Shown: positions 35,280 through 44,129 of the stretch, piece after piece | How positions within the stretch are numbered: position 1 is the first letter of the stretch | Layout: the number at the start of each line of letters is the position of its first letter | NCBI RefSeq assembly: GCF_015706575.1 | Contig: NW_024037064.1 | Location: 3,781,427 to 3,845,426 of the forward strand | Reading direction: 5' to 3' | From: Patiria miniata | Lineage: Eukaryota; Echinodermata; Asteroidea; Valvatida; Asterinidae | DNA: 64,000 nucleotides | The notes under the pieces: generated by a model | The model's database searches: none | Told to the model about the DNA's origin: nothing | What the model saw: only the letters and a program-made list of their open reading frames with translations | Made by a program: the position numbers and the translations under genes

Positions 35280-36281
35280 TTAATTAGGCGGTAATTGCGT
35301 GTCCTCGGGTACGACTTGAAGCTCTTGTCTCACAAAACTCCTTTTTGGGCCGTTTTGAAGGTAATAAAGAGTAGGACCCGTCGTGACTTTTTTACCGTTA
35401 ATCATTTTAAATTGACTCGTTCTTTTTTCCACGTTGAAGATGTCTACGCTCCAAATGGGATCCGTGGCTCTTCTCGAGGTTCCACCCTCTTGCTCGCCCG
35501 GGTAATATAAATATCTAACCATGGCATCTTGCGGTAATTGTTGCTCTTTTGTTTTAACGGGGTTAGCCGGCGATTGTCGGACCTGTTCAAGTTTAACCGC
35601 CTCTGACGGTGCTTTAGCTATTAATCTCGTCGTTTCATCATTTATTGCCTTGACCACGCTGGGTAATCGCTCGACCCATTGCGTGTTTCTACTCTCGGGA
35701 TTTAACATTTCTTGAGCGTACTGATGACCAAACAGTCTCTCGGCTAGCGTTCGGTTAAATCTTTCTACGATACCCTGCGATCGGTGGTTTCCTGGTTCAC
35801 CTACGATAATCTCGACGTTTTTTGAGGTCATCCATTTTTTAAATGCGCCTTTAAATTCGGTACCGGCGTCTACTCTCAACGTTTTAGGGTAACTCAAAGG
35901 AGATCTCGCGTAAATCTTGACGATAGCATCTTGGGTGGAATCCGCCGTTTTAGAAACCAAAGGTTCTGCTTCGTGGTATCGACTCGCTACGTCGACAACC
36001 GTCAAAGCGTATTTATAAGTCTTGCGTTTTACTTTATCCCAGGGTAGGTATAGCACATCCATTTGGTGAAAATCGTTTGGTGTTTCAAACTCTTGCGATG
36101 TACTCGTAGGTCTGGGTACATACGCGGGACCCGGTAGATAAATTTGCCAGATCGCTTGTTTTTTAAGCCAATCTCTGATTACCTTTTTATCGATTTTTGT
36201 TTTATCGTGTAAATGGTCGACGGCGCTTTCACCTCTCCAATAACCACTCGGGCTATAATACAGTTTAGATAATGTTTGCAT
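35280..36281 (-). CDS. Polinton retroviral-type integrase
   Basis: A DDE/RVE-superfamily integrase of 333 residues, which would join element ends to host DNA. The catalytic acidic residues sit in HQMDVLYLP, LRVDAGTEFKG and QGIVERFNRTL, with family-like spacing. A helical N-terminal part precedes the core. A small beta-rich C-terminal part (PIWSVDIF... to FVRQELQVVP) follows it. It converges on the polymerase gene and diverges from the 142-residue gene across a 34-bp AT-rich gap, which probably works as a two-way promoter. Reads as whole. Confidence 0.93.
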   Translation of the reverse strand: MQTLSKLYYSPSGYWRGESAVDHLHDKTKIDKKVIRDWLKKQAIWQIYLPGPAYVPRPTSTSQEFETPNDFHQMDVLYLPWDKVKRKTYKYALTVVDVASRYHEAEPLVSKTADSTQDAIVKIYARSPLSYPKTLRVDAGTEFKGAFKKWMTSKNVEIIVGEPGNHRSQGIVERFNRTLAERLFGHQYAQEMLNPESRNTQWVERLPSVVKAINDETTRLIAKAPSEAVKLEQVRQSPANPVKTKEQQLPQDAMVRYLYYPGEQEGGTSRRATDPIWSVDIFNVEKRTSQFKMINGKKVTTGPTLYYLQNGPKRSFVRQELQVVPEDTQLPPN

Positions 36282-36315
36282 ATTATTTAATATAAAAGAC
36301 GTTTATAATAATAAT
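36282..36315. promoter_or_regulatory. Divergent AT-rich promoter region in the Polinton
   Basis: Only 34 bp separate the start of the integrase (minus) from the start of the 142-residue gene (plus). It contains TTTAATATAAAAG and TTTATAATAATAA. Similar ATATAAA/ATATTAAA words stand 5-25 bp before the ATGs at 36767, 39842, 42922 and 44130. Confidence 0.45.
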
Positions 36316-36744
36316 ATGTCTGGCTTTGCTATGATGGTTGGAGGCGCGATCGTCAACGCTTTAGCTTTTACGGGTTCAAACTTTTTATTTTCAAGTCTGA
36401 AACAGAGTGATGCCGACGAGGAGCGTAAGAGACACGATTTAGCGATAGAACAACTCTCGGCCGCCAAAGATAAGTGGCAACGAGAACGAACGAAATATCT
36501 AGATTTTCTCAACGAACGTATCAGAAAACAAAATGCCTCTAAAGAAACATTTTCCAACGTAGACCGAGCGTTGCGTTACTACAACGAGGTGAGTGGACAA
36601 TCTACCAAACTACCCGTAGGACTGCAACGCGAACCCAAACTCGAAGATTTTTACGAGCCTAGCGACCAACAAATAGAAAGAGAACTGGTGTTTATCGCGG
36701 GAGGAACGCTTTTGGTGGGTTTCTTGGCTTATAGATATCTTTAA
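36316..36744 (+). CDS. Polinton conserved coiled-coil protein with membrane ends
   Basis: 142 residues. The first 25 residues are glycine- and alanine-rich and hydrophobic. A charged coiled-coil centre follows (about 32-80), then the conserved-looking LEDFYEPSDQQ, and the C-terminus is a hydrophobic helix (FIAGGTLLVGFLAYRYL). From memory, relatives with a similar start and the FYxPSDxx phrase stand next to the capsid gene in other animal Polintons. Function unknown; a structural or membrane role is possible. Confidence 0.75.
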   Translation: MSGFAMMVGGAIVNALAFTGSNFLFSSLKQSDADEERKRHDLAIEQLSAAKDKWQRERTKYLDFLNERIRKQNASKETFSNVDRALRYYNEVSGQSTKLPVGLQREPKLEDFYEPSDQQIERELVFIAGGTLLVGFLAYRYL

Positions 36745-36766
36745 ATTTAAAACTCGTATAAATAAA

Positions 36767-38035
36767 ATGAATGCGTACGGAAAAAAGCTCAATCCCAGTA
36801 GACTATTAAAAATACCCAGATCTATCAAGGGTGAGAGAAAAGAGGTGGTCATTACCCACAATCCCAGTAGTATATCGGCGGGGCAAACGCTGAGAGTTAA
36901 GTTTCCTCAATTGGGCGTAGACGACGTGATCGTACCCGGCACTTGTAAACTAGCTTTTAGTTTAGAACTCGACGGTGGAAGCGACGACAATAGAACCATT
37001 TTTGGTAATTTGGCCAGAAATTTAGTCAGCGAAATCAGCGTCAGGCTTCAAGGTCACGAAATCGTGAGTTATCGTCACGCCGACGTGTATCACAACTTTA
37101 AAGACAATTGGATCAACAGCTCGGCAACTCGAAACATGGCGTACTCGGGCATAGAAAAAGAAAACGTGTCTAAACTAAGAATTGGGGCTCAAGATGCTAA
37201 CGCGGGCGCCAACAGCGGTAAAGATCAGGCTATCGCGGATGCCTATGGTAACAGATATTGTATTCCCCTAGACATTGACATACTGACTTCGCATCACCCT
37301 TTTTACCCCAGCGGTTTAAAACAACCTCTGACGTACGAGATAAAGTTTAACGATCACGAAAAAGTAGTCAACAGTTCAGATACGGCGGCGATGTATTCTA
37401 TCTCAGACTTGTCTCTCGAATACGAAGTGGTGACCAACAGAGACCTAGCTATCACCATCAGGAATAAACACAAGGGGTTAATGCAATATCTGTTTGATAA
37501 AATCCACTCGCTAGAAGTTAGATCCGTCAACAAATCGGACACGCTTTGGAACGTCAGCGTCAATCAACCCATCAGGAGTCTCAAGGGTATTTTGTTTTTG
37601 TTTAAAGATCCCGCGGTCAAAAACCCGCAGCGATTTTACAATCCAAAAATAACCAAAACATCAGTGACCGTAGAAGGTAAACCCAATCAACTCTACAGTC
37701 AAGGCATGTTTCAGTATCAACACTGGAATGAAATTAGCAAGTTCTTTGGAGACAGCGATACCGAAAGCGGGCGCGGAGTAGCTAAAGACTTGAATTTGAC
37801 GGGTTTTGACCTCGGAGACTACCTAAAAGACAAGTACGGTCTGTGGCTCGATTTTAGAAGTAACGACGACAATTCCGCTCACGGATCCGGTAGGAAACTC
37901 GGAGACGGAGGAGGCATCAACATTCAATTTAACAGAGAAGCCGAAAGTCAAGGTGACCTCACGATGTACGTATTTTTGGTCATGGATGCTCAATTGAACT
38001 TGGAAGACGGAAATTTTAAATCTCTGTTAAGTTAA
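36767..38035 (+). CDS. Polinton major capsid-type protein (double jelly-roll)
   Basis: 422 residues, placed immediately before the packaging ATPase as is usual in Polintons. The N-terminal part has the beta-rich pattern LRVKFPQLGVDDVIVPGTCKL... and FGNLARNLVSEISVRLQGHE, typical of the capsid protein family. The C-terminal half (SLEYEVVTN through QGMFQYQHWNEISKFFGDS) fits the second jelly roll. Length and position match the family. The assignment is by recalled family resemblance, not by search. Reads as whole. Confidence 0.85.
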   Translation: MNAYGKKLNPSRLLKIPRSIKGERKEVVITHNPSSISAGQTLRVKFPQLGVDDVIVPGTCKLAFSLELDGGSDDNRTIFGNLARNLVSEISVRLQGHEIVSYRHADVYHNFKDNWINSSATRNMAYSGIEKENVSKLRIGAQDANAGANSGKDQAIADAYGNRYCIPLDIDILTSHHPFYPSGLKQPLTYEIKFNDHEKVVNSSDTAAMYSISDLSLEYEVVTNRDLAITIRNKHKGLMQYLFDKIHSLEVRSVNKSDTLWNVSVNQPIRSLKGILFLFKDPAVKNPQRFYNPKITKTSVTVEGKPNQLYSQGMFQYQHWNEISKFFGDSDTESGRGVAKDLNLTGFDLGDYLKDKYGLWLDFRSNDDNSAHGSGRKLGDGGGINIQFNREAESQGDLTMYVFLVMDAQLNLEDGNFKSLLS

Positions 38036-38036
38036 A

Positions 38037-38642
38037 ATGACACAACCGCATTGCGCTTTAATCGTCGGCAAAACAAATTCGGGTAAAACCAAATGGATTT
38101 TGGATCTGTTAGAGTCAGACTATAAAAATACATTTGAAGCGATAGTCATCATTTGCCCTACCATATTTAAAAACAAAACGTACATCGAAAGAAAGTGGAT
38201 TCAAGCAGATCTCGAGGTATACCTCTGCGATCCGGAATTGTACAAGATGACGCTCAACGAAGCGATCGATTTTTACAGTAAAATATTCGAAGGTGTTGCC
38301 ACGCTGTTTATCGTGGACGATTGCTCTTCGGATCAAGAGATTAAATATCGTAAAAAGACGTGCGCTTTAAGCAAGATGGCGTTTAGCGGAAGACACGTAA
38401 ATCACAGCTGTTGGTTACTGACCCAAAAGTACAACAGCGTTTTAAAAGATTATAGAGAAAACACGGCCTGGTTGGCTTTATTTTACTGCAAAGATAAAAC
38501 ATCGTTTGATCAAGCGTTAGACGAAAATGACGTCGTACCCATTGAAGAACGAGATTATATAAAACGACGTTTGAGAGATGTGAAATATAGTAAATTGGTC
38601 GTATACACCGAACCTCCAGTTAGTTACGAGCTACTTGAGTAG
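38037..38642 (+). CDS. Polinton genome-packaging ATPase (A32/FtsK-like)
   Basis: 201 residues. The Walker A motif is VGKTNSGKTKW (residues about 11-21), and the Walker B is ATLFIVDDCS (about 93-102). The downstream GRHVNHSCWLLTQKYNSV is a sensor-type segment typical of the family. It would pump element DNA into capsids. The ATG follows the capsid-protein stop by one base, so the two probably share a transcript. A 22-bp tandem repeat begins right behind its stop. Reads as whole. Confidence 0.9.
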   Translation: MTQPHCALIVGKTNSGKTKWILDLLESDYKNTFEAIVIICPTIFKNKTYIERKWIQADLEVYLCDPELYKMTLNEAIDFYSKIFEGVATLFIVDDCSSDQEIKYRKKTCALSKMAFSGRHVNHSCWLLTQKYNSVLKDYRENTAWLALFYCKDKTSFDQALDENDVVPIEERDYIKRRLRDVKYSKLVVYTEPPVSYELLE

Positions 38643-38752
38643 CTAGGTGAGTAACAATTAATAGCTAGGTGGGTAACAATGAATAACTAGGTGGGTAACA
38701 ATTAATAACTAGGTGAGTAACAATTAATAACTAGCTTAGTAGCAACCTATTC
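38641..38752 (+). repeat. 22-bp tandem repeat behind the ATPase gene
   Basis: The unit AACTAGGTGAGTAACAATTAAT occurs four times, with a fifth diverged unit (AACTAGCTTAGTAGCAACCTAT). It begins at the ATPase stop codon. The unit includes a donor-like GGTGAGT. Confidence 0.85.
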
Positions 38753-38822
38753 AACAAACTACACAAGCGTTACAATTTGTTAATCAACAAACGTCAACAA
38801 AATTATATTTTGCTGTTAGTAA

Positions 38823-38975
38823 ATGATAGCAATATTCGAGTATTTGCAGTTTTTGGCTATTATCGTCATATCGATTAATTTATCGTTTTACACCTACGAG
38901 TACCTTTGCCTTTGTAACAAAGTTGCAACAGCCACAACAAAATTAAACTCCTTTCTAATTAAATGGAAGACCTAA
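38823..38975 (+). CDS. Small Polinton membrane peptide (50 residues)
   Basis: ATG at 38823 opens a 50-codon frame. Its N-terminal half is one hydrophobic helix (IFEYLQFLAIIVISINLSFYTY), followed by a short basic tail. It overlaps the start of the next gene by 13 bp. No family is recognised. It may be a minor membrane protein or a chance frame; size and overlap make it plausible only. Confidence 0.35.
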   Translation: MIAIFEYLQFLAIIVISINLSFYTYEYLCLCNKVATATTKLNSFLIKWKT

Positions 38976-39541
38976 AACTGACTTTAACAAACGAACAAGA
39001 TCACAACGCAGAACATAAAGATCGTTTGTGCGGTGTCGTAGCAGCTGGAAACTCTAGAAATTACTTGGGAAAGGAATACACCGTTAAACAAATCGAAGCT
39101 CTTGACAGTAAAGAACTCGAAAAGCTGTATCATCTGTACGAAACTAAATTTGGAAATGAAATTGTTAAAACCGTTGGTAAATACACTTTAAGTCTATTTT
39201 CGAGAGTGTTAGCTGTGGTTACACCCGTACAAGTTTTAGGATATAACGTCACTATAGATTCTGAAGAAGAACTCACCAACGACTTGAGTTCCGATCCTAT
39301 TATAAGCGCGAGTATGGCTGGTATGTTGAGCGACGTTTGTTACAAGTACGGAACTTTTATATCACCCCTAGTTGCTACGATAATCACAACAAAACATTTA
39401 AAATTTAATAAACCTAATATAATAAATGGAAGATCAGAAAGCAGCGACAGCAACGCCTGCAGCTCAACCAGCAGAGACAGAGACGCCCCAACCGATAAAA
39501 ACAACGTCGTCACCGACGGTAACGAGAGTGACCAAGACTAA
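38963..39541 (+). CDS. Polinton conserved protein, 192 residues, function unknown
   Basis: A helix-rich protein with an LDSKELEKLYHLYETKFG segment, a central hydrophobic stretch, and YKYGTFISPLVATIITTKHL, then a serine- and acid-rich tail. From memory, a protein with the pattern L.KLY..YE...G and YR.GS..AP.S...IT..H is found in other animal Polintons in the same gene neighbourhood. The last 116 bases overlap the next gene in another frame. Confidence 0.7.
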   Translation: MEDLKLTLTNEQDHNAEHKDRLCGVVAAGNSRNYLGKEYTVKQIEALDSKELEKLYHLYETKFGNEIVKTVGKYTLSLFSRVLAVVTPVQVLGYNVTIDSEEELTNDLSSDPIISASMAGMLSDVCYKYGTFISPLVATIITTKHLKFNKPNIINGRSESSDSNACSSTSRDRDAPTDKNNVVTDGNESDQD

Positions 39542-39809
39542 AAATCCTAAACGAATTCAGCAGGGTAAAGCTTTAGCCGAGCACAATAGACAGATGAAAT
39601 TAAAATTAGCAAAAATGAACGTAACATCGGACGAAGCTACGAGCTCACCAGACTACAACTCTTGGGCGATGTGGGGAGCTATAGCGTCTATAATAGGAGT
39701 GGGGCTGCTGGTACTAAAAAGTAAGGTGACTGCGCCGGTAGTACAGCCAGTGCCGGTAGTCACGCAACCCACTACACCCATCGCCCCCAAAACGCTAGAC
39801 ATGGAATAA
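39426..39809 (+). CDS. Polinton small single-pass membrane protein (127 residues)
   Basis: A low-complexity Ala/Thr/Pro N-terminus leads to KNPKRIQQGKALAEHNRQMK, a basic phrase that recurs in Polinton proteins of this type. A single membrane helix follows (MWGAIASIIGVGLLVL, about residues 78-93), then a Pro/Val/Thr tail. It starts inside the preceding gene, with AATATAATAA just before the ATG. Function unknown. Confidence 0.7.
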   Translation: MEDQKAATATPAAQPAETETPQPIKTTSSPTVTRVTKTKNPKRIQQGKALAEHNRQMKLKLAKMNVTSDEATSSPDYNSWAMWGAIASIIGVGLLVLKSKVTAPVVQPVPVVTQPTTPIAPKTLDME

Positions 39810-39841
39810 ACAGCAATTTAAAAATTGTTATATTAAAAACG

Positions 39842-40084
39842 ATGAGTAACTTTGACACAAACGGAATAGCTAATACGATTTATCACGGAGCCGTCATATC
39901 GGGTCTGGTGATGGGATACGCCATGGTAGGAGCTAAACTACTCAAAATAAAAGCGCCGGATTTAAGCAAACTAAGCGTAGAAGATGCGGCTAAATTGACA
40001 GGCATTATAAGTGGAGCTCTGGCCACGCAAAATTGGTTGGTGACCCAGGGTATACTACCGGGCAGTATAATGAAAACGGCATAA
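39842..40084 (+). CDS. Polinton small hydrophobic protein (80 residues)
   Basis: A short protein with two likely membrane helices (GAVISGLVMGYAMVGAKLL and LTGIISGALATQNWLV). The gene is preceded by TTATATTAAAAACG, the commonest promoter-like word in this element. Its position between other small membrane proteins suggests a minor virion or membrane-associated component. No firm family is known to me. Confidence 0.65.
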   Translation: MSNFDTNGIANTIYHGAVISGLVMGYAMVGAKLLKIKAPDLSKLSVEDAAKLTGIISGALATQNWLVTQGILPGSIMKTA

Positions 40085-40106
40085 TTTAAATAGGTTTATT
40101 AAATAA

Positions 40107-41348
40107 ATGGATGGAGGATTTGAGATAGATCCAGACTACGAAAGAACAGATGATTACGACGATGATGATGATGTAGCAGAGACCAATCTGGATTGGGACG
40201 ATTTTGATACTCCTGATACACCGGTAGACACAGAAAGCGTCCTCGGCACGGGAACAATAAGCAGATTATCTATAGAACTAATAAAAGAAGATGTTGATTC
40301 ATTTTACAAACAAAATAATATAGACCCCGCGTTTATCGACCCCAACGATTTTGAAATTGGTAAAGACAGAAATCTATACGTTAAAACATATAAAGGTCGA
40401 GAACCATTATCTTATAGACGAGGTGGTCAAAGAATATATTACAAATTAAGTACCTTACAAAATAAATATGGTACCGCATTTATTCGCGACACCCTCAAAA
40501 TCGCTGACTATAAACCAACACTACTTGCCAAACTAAAAGATAAACTCGAAAAAGTACAACCCGAGAGTATCCCCTTGACAGAACTACCCAGAGCCACCGA
40601 TGAGGTAACCGAGATTATAGACGATTTACAACGCGACACCAGCGCTCAAACGGAAGGATTAAATTACAGAGAACTCCAGGGTTTAGACAAAAGTCTTCAG
40701 ACGTTGAGAGGTAACCTAGAACTTAATTTAGCGCGTCTCACAGAACTAGACCAAGAGATATTTGATGCCGAACATGAATTAGGTGATCATAGGATCAGCG
40801 AAGAAGAACGACGAGAGTTAAACGATAAATTGAGCGACTTAGACGCTGAAAGATCCGCCAGATTAGAAGCCGCAAAAGCCAACGAACGAGGACTCAAAAG
40901 TCAGATCGCTAGAATCAAAGAAACGATTAATAAAATTTTAGGCGACGACACGACTCTGGCGGAAAAGATTAGAACTCTGTTTAGAGAACAAGGTGTGACC
41001 GTAGTGAGTATTTTAGCCGCTTTGAGTTTAGCCATCAGCACGATAGTGAGTAGCATCGTCGCTAGCGTGAGAGGTGTGGGTGCCCCACCCGCGCCATCGC
41101 CAACACCTGCACCAACACCAAAAGGCGGTATCAAAGAGTGGATTTCAAAACAACTCGCTAATTTTGCATCTGCTCTTCAAAAACTCGGAGTGAGCGCGTT
41201 GGGTGCTCTGCCGGGTATCATAGGCAGCGTACTAAGTTGGATATTTAACGCGCTGAGTAAGTCCGTATCGTGGTTGGCCGAACATGTGTGGGCTTTGTTT
41301 TTGGGTGTGGGAGCCTTGGTGTTTGCGTACCTGCAAAAACGATGGTAG
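40107..41348 (+). CDS. Polinton long coiled-coil protein with C-terminal membrane helices
   Basis: 413 residues. An acidic N-terminus (about 1-40) is followed by a folded segment containing GREPLSYRRGGQRIYYKLSTLQNKYG (about 95-120). A long charged coiled coil comes next (about 190-285), then an alanine-rich hydrophobic region at 295-315, a proline-rich hinge (PSPTPAPTP) and two hydrophobic C-terminal helices. Size and layout suggest a membrane-anchored structural protein. No enzyme motif is visible. It is convergent with the next gene across a perfect hairpin. Confidence 0.7.
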   Translation: MDGGFEIDPDYERTDDYDDDDDVAETNLDWDDFDTPDTPVDTESVLGTGTISRLSIELIKEDVDSFYKQNNIDPAFIDPNDFEIGKDRNLYVKTYKGREPLSYRRGGQRIYYKLSTLQNKYGTAFIRDTLKIADYKPTLLAKLKDKLEKVQPESIPLTELPRATDEVTEIIDDLQRDTSAQTEGLNYRELQGLDKSLQTLRGNLELNLARLTELDQEIFDAEHELGDHRISEEERRELNDKLSDLDAERSARLEAAKANERGLKSQIARIKETINKILGDDTTLAEKIRTLFREQGVTVVSILAALSLAISTIVSSIVASVRGVGAPPAPSPTPAPTPKGGIKEWISKQLANFASALQKLGVSALGALPGIIGSVLSWIFNALSKSVSWLAEHVWALFLGVGALVFAYLQKRW

Positions 41349-41372
41349 TAATAGTTGTAATCAAGTTTAAAC

Positions 41373-41421
41373 AAAAAAAATAAGCCTTACCAGCACAAAG
41401 TTGGTAAGGCTTATTTTTTTT
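41373..41421. terminator. Perfect A/T-tailed hairpin between convergent Polinton genes
   Basis: AAAAAAAATAAGCCTTACCA, a 9-base loop, and TGGTAAGGCTTATTTTTTTT form a perfect 20-bp stem. It sits in the 92-bp gap between two convergent genes and is symmetrical. It could end transcription from both sides. The shape resembles the hairpins of the 83-bp array at 45589-46335. Confidence 0.6.
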
Positions 41422-41440
41422 GGTGAGATTAGAGTGTGAC

Positions 41441-42880
41441 TTATCGCGTTGCCTCGTAAGCTAAAATACCCATGCCAACGATAGCTAATATTCCTACCGT
41501 CAACGATAATTTTTCGTCTTGGTGAGTTTGTAGTTTCGTGGGTTCTTGGGTTAAAACTGTAGGTGTTGGTGTTGGTGATGGTGATGGTGTTGGTGTTGGT
41601 GTTGGTGTTGGTGTTGGTGATACAACATCGGTCATAGGCTCTGGGGGTGTTGGTGGCGCGACGTCATCGGTGTCATCAAAAGAGTCGTCCGGTTGAGGTT
41701 GTGAGTTTAAATCTGGCACCAAACCAGTTTTCATAATCTGGGTAGCGATTTGAAGATTGTTGTTATAGCCGTCGTGCGTTCCAACCCTCAAGTTCATATC
41801 CGATGGAATTAAATACAACCCCGGTTTCACGACAAAATTTAAAGGCGTTCTGGCATACTGCAAAGAGTCTTGAAATTGATTGATACTCGTTTCCATGTCG
41901 TCTACTGCATTGATGATATCTTCAACGATGACGTTAAATTGTCTCTGAGCGTCTAATCCGGTGCCTGGTGATAATACGCTCGTTTTTGTTTGAGCCTGCG
42001 CACCGAGTAAAGCGTACACGTAAGATCTGATCGATTCGTTGATCTTTATGATTCCCGCGGGGGTAAACGAACTCTTGGCGGGTATAAAATCTAACCAAGC
42101 CTTTTGTACCGATTCATTTTGTTCGATAAAGGCTACGGTATAATCGCTGTAACGCCCCGAACCCTTGGGTGGATCGTCCAGACCAAACCCCATTTTAGTT
42201 CCACTCATCATATCTTTACGATACTCACTATACTCGAGATTAAGGTCGGTTGTATCATAATCGTTTCCGGGTACGGGTACGTAAGACGTGTCCCAGTAAT
42301 AAGCTATACCTAAACCGTTAGAGTTTGTGTCTCTCGTCTGTTTAAAAGATTTATTTTGATCGATGCCAAACAACAAAGAGGTATCGGTAAATGCTCTGAG
42401 ATTATAACTGTTGTCTAGAGCTTTAAATGCGTCATCTCCCGGTAAAGGAGCGGCAAAGTCGTACAGGATCTTTCTAACCGTAAAATATAAATGAAAGTTA
42501 AAGATGGCCCAAACGTAACGGTTGCTCGCGTTTAAAAGATCGAATCCAACACCGCAGCCCGTAGTAGCGCAGTAGATCGCAAAATTTAACTGATTTTGAT
42601 AAAACGACATGGGGTGTGATTTCCAACGATCTACATCCTCATCCGTTGTGATGCGAGGCAATTTATAGTCTGAGGTTAAGTCGGGGAACAAGGTTAAAAA
42701 CCCGTTGGTATTATTAACTATAACTTCCAGTTCACTGGGTTTAGTGCTGTTTAAAAACTTTGCTTGGGGTGCAGCTTGATGCTTTAGCTCGGTTGCCTTG
42801 GCTACATTTTGATTTACTTGTTTCGTTACCTGATCGGCTATCGATTGTATCTGCTTTTTTAACGACTTAAAATCACTCAT
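41441..42880 (-). CDS. Polinton structural-type protein, 479 residues, function uncertain
   Basis: A basic helical N-terminus (LKKQIQSIADQVTKQVNQNV) leads to a large globular middle (about 60-370) without catalytic motifs. A Thr-Pro repeat tract follows (about 410-440), then a C-terminal membrane helix (LTVGILAIVGMGILAYEA). Proteins of this layout occur in animal Polintons as probable virion components. It diverges from the minor capsid-type gene across 41 bp. Reads as whole. Confidence 0.65.
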   Translation of the reverse strand: MSDFKSLKKQIQSIADQVTKQVNQNVAKATELKHQAAPQAKFLNSTKPSELEVIVNNTNGFLTLFPDLTSDYKLPRITTDEDVDRWKSHPMSFYQNQLNFAIYCATTGCGVGFDLLNASNRYVWAIFNFHLYFTVRKILYDFAAPLPGDDAFKALDNSYNLRAFTDTSLLFGIDQNKSFKQTRDTNSNGLGIAYYWDTSYVPVPGNDYDTTDLNLEYSEYRKDMMSGTKMGFGLDDPPKGSGRYSDYTVAFIEQNESVQKAWLDFIPAKSSFTPAGIIKINESIRSYVYALLGAQAQTKTSVLSPGTGLDAQRQFNVIVEDIINAVDDMETSINQFQDSLQYARTPLNFVVKPGLYLIPSDMNLRVGTHDGYNNNLQIATQIMKTGLVPDLNSQPQPDDSFDDTDDVAPPTPPEPMTDVVSPTPTPTPTPTPSPSPTPTPTVLTQEPTKLQTHQDEKLSLTVGILAIVGMGILAYEATR

Positions 42881-42921
42881 TATTTTAGTTTCAGTTTTAA
42901 TATAAAAAGACTTTAAAATAA

Positions 42922-44103
42922 ATGCATTCGTTTCACTTGTTTCAAAATGAGCAGACGTTTAAATTAGAAAACGTCGTAGATAATTTAAACGGTCAAAAAT
43001 CTGTACGCGTAAAAAGGCTAATGTTTGACCCCGGATATTTTAATATTTCCAGCGCCACGGAGATTGATTGGTTTACGCAAATAGATGGGAGACCCGCGTT
43101 TACCACAGATAAACCTCCCCCCATACCCGCGGAGTTTCTTTCAGATGTACACATAAGAACGCCAGATAGAGATTTTATAGAGCGATTGTTACCCGATATA
43201 CCATACCACTTTTTAATTAACGATGAAAATGTTTTACAAAAAACTATAAACGATCTTATAAAAGCGTACGAAGACGATAGACTAGAATCCGTTTTAGAAT
43301 CAAACAAAAGAAAAAGAGCTATTATAGCTGAACGGCGAGGGTTGATTTTAGCCGCCATGTCTTCAGAAATACCAAAAACTGAATTAGAACTTAATACGCT
43401 TCAATCTTTAGTAAGAATATTATATGTTAGAGAAAGGAAAATCTTTGAAGGTGAGGAATTGGCTTCAAAGTTTATTGAAGGAGAAATGGGTGCGAGCGAG
43501 TTGAGCGAGTTGAGAGATAGTAGAGAAGCAGGGGTAATTATAAGGGGAAGTCTTATCGTGACGGGTGATGATTTAGATTTTATTCCTCCGAGTCATTTAG
43601 CGCCGTTACCACTCGGAGTCACCGGTTCGGTCATCATAGCACCGGGGTGGTACGACGTCGATTGGTTCGATTTCATTTTAAATTCTATACCCGGGGTAAG
43701 TTTTCGAATATTTAGAGAATCTAAAAAGGTGACATTGGTGATAACCGACGTAAATCTCAAATTGCGCTTGAACAGAGAAGTATCTCGATTACTCAATTTA
43801 CCCAAAGGAAGACTGGTACCCAAAGTGGTGTATACGGGGTCTTACGACGTTAATCCGTTTAAATTTTTGTTTATTCGCTGCCCGCAATTAAGTACGAGTG
43901 AAAACTTTTTTAATGGTCGTCCTTCTGACATCTTAAAAATCGTACCCGTGGCTACGCGCAAACCCGATATTGATAGAGCCGAGGGATTCAAAAATCTTAA
44001 AAACGGTATAATCGACAAACTGACATTTTCTATCAGCGGTGAAAAAGGACAGGTATTCAACAACAAGGGTGAGGGTATCATTATCGAGTTGGAGATCTTT
44101 TAA
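42922..44103 (+). CDS. Polinton minor capsid-type (penton-like) protein
   Basis: 393 residues. The N-terminal beta-rich part has an insertion of helices (about 95-190). The C-terminal part has the sequence of family phrases YDVNPFKFLFIRCPQLSTSENF and NNKGEGIIIELEIF, which I associate with the single jelly-roll minor capsid protein of Polintons. The order relative to MCP and ATPase fits. Upstream is TTTTAATATAAAAAGACTT. Reads as whole. Confidence 0.75.
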   Translation: MHSFHLFQNEQTFKLENVVDNLNGQKSVRVKRLMFDPGYFNISSATEIDWFTQIDGRPAFTTDKPPPIPAEFLSDVHIRTPDRDFIERLLPDIPYHFLINDENVLQKTINDLIKAYEDDRLESVLESNKRKRAIIAERRGLILAAMSSEIPKTELELNTLQSLVRILYVRERKIFEGEELASKFIEGEMGASELSELRDSREAGVIIRGSLIVTGDDLDFIPPSHLAPLPLGVTGSVIIAPGWYDVDWFDFILNSIPGVSFRIFRESKKVTLVITDVNLKLRLNREVSRLLNLPKGRLVPKVVYTGSYDVNPFKFLFIRCPQLSTSENFFNGRPSDILKIVPVATRKPDIDRAEGFKNLKNGIIDKLTFSISGEKGQVFNNKGEGIIIELEIF

Positions 44104-44129
44104 TTTTAAAATCTTTTTATATTAAAAAC

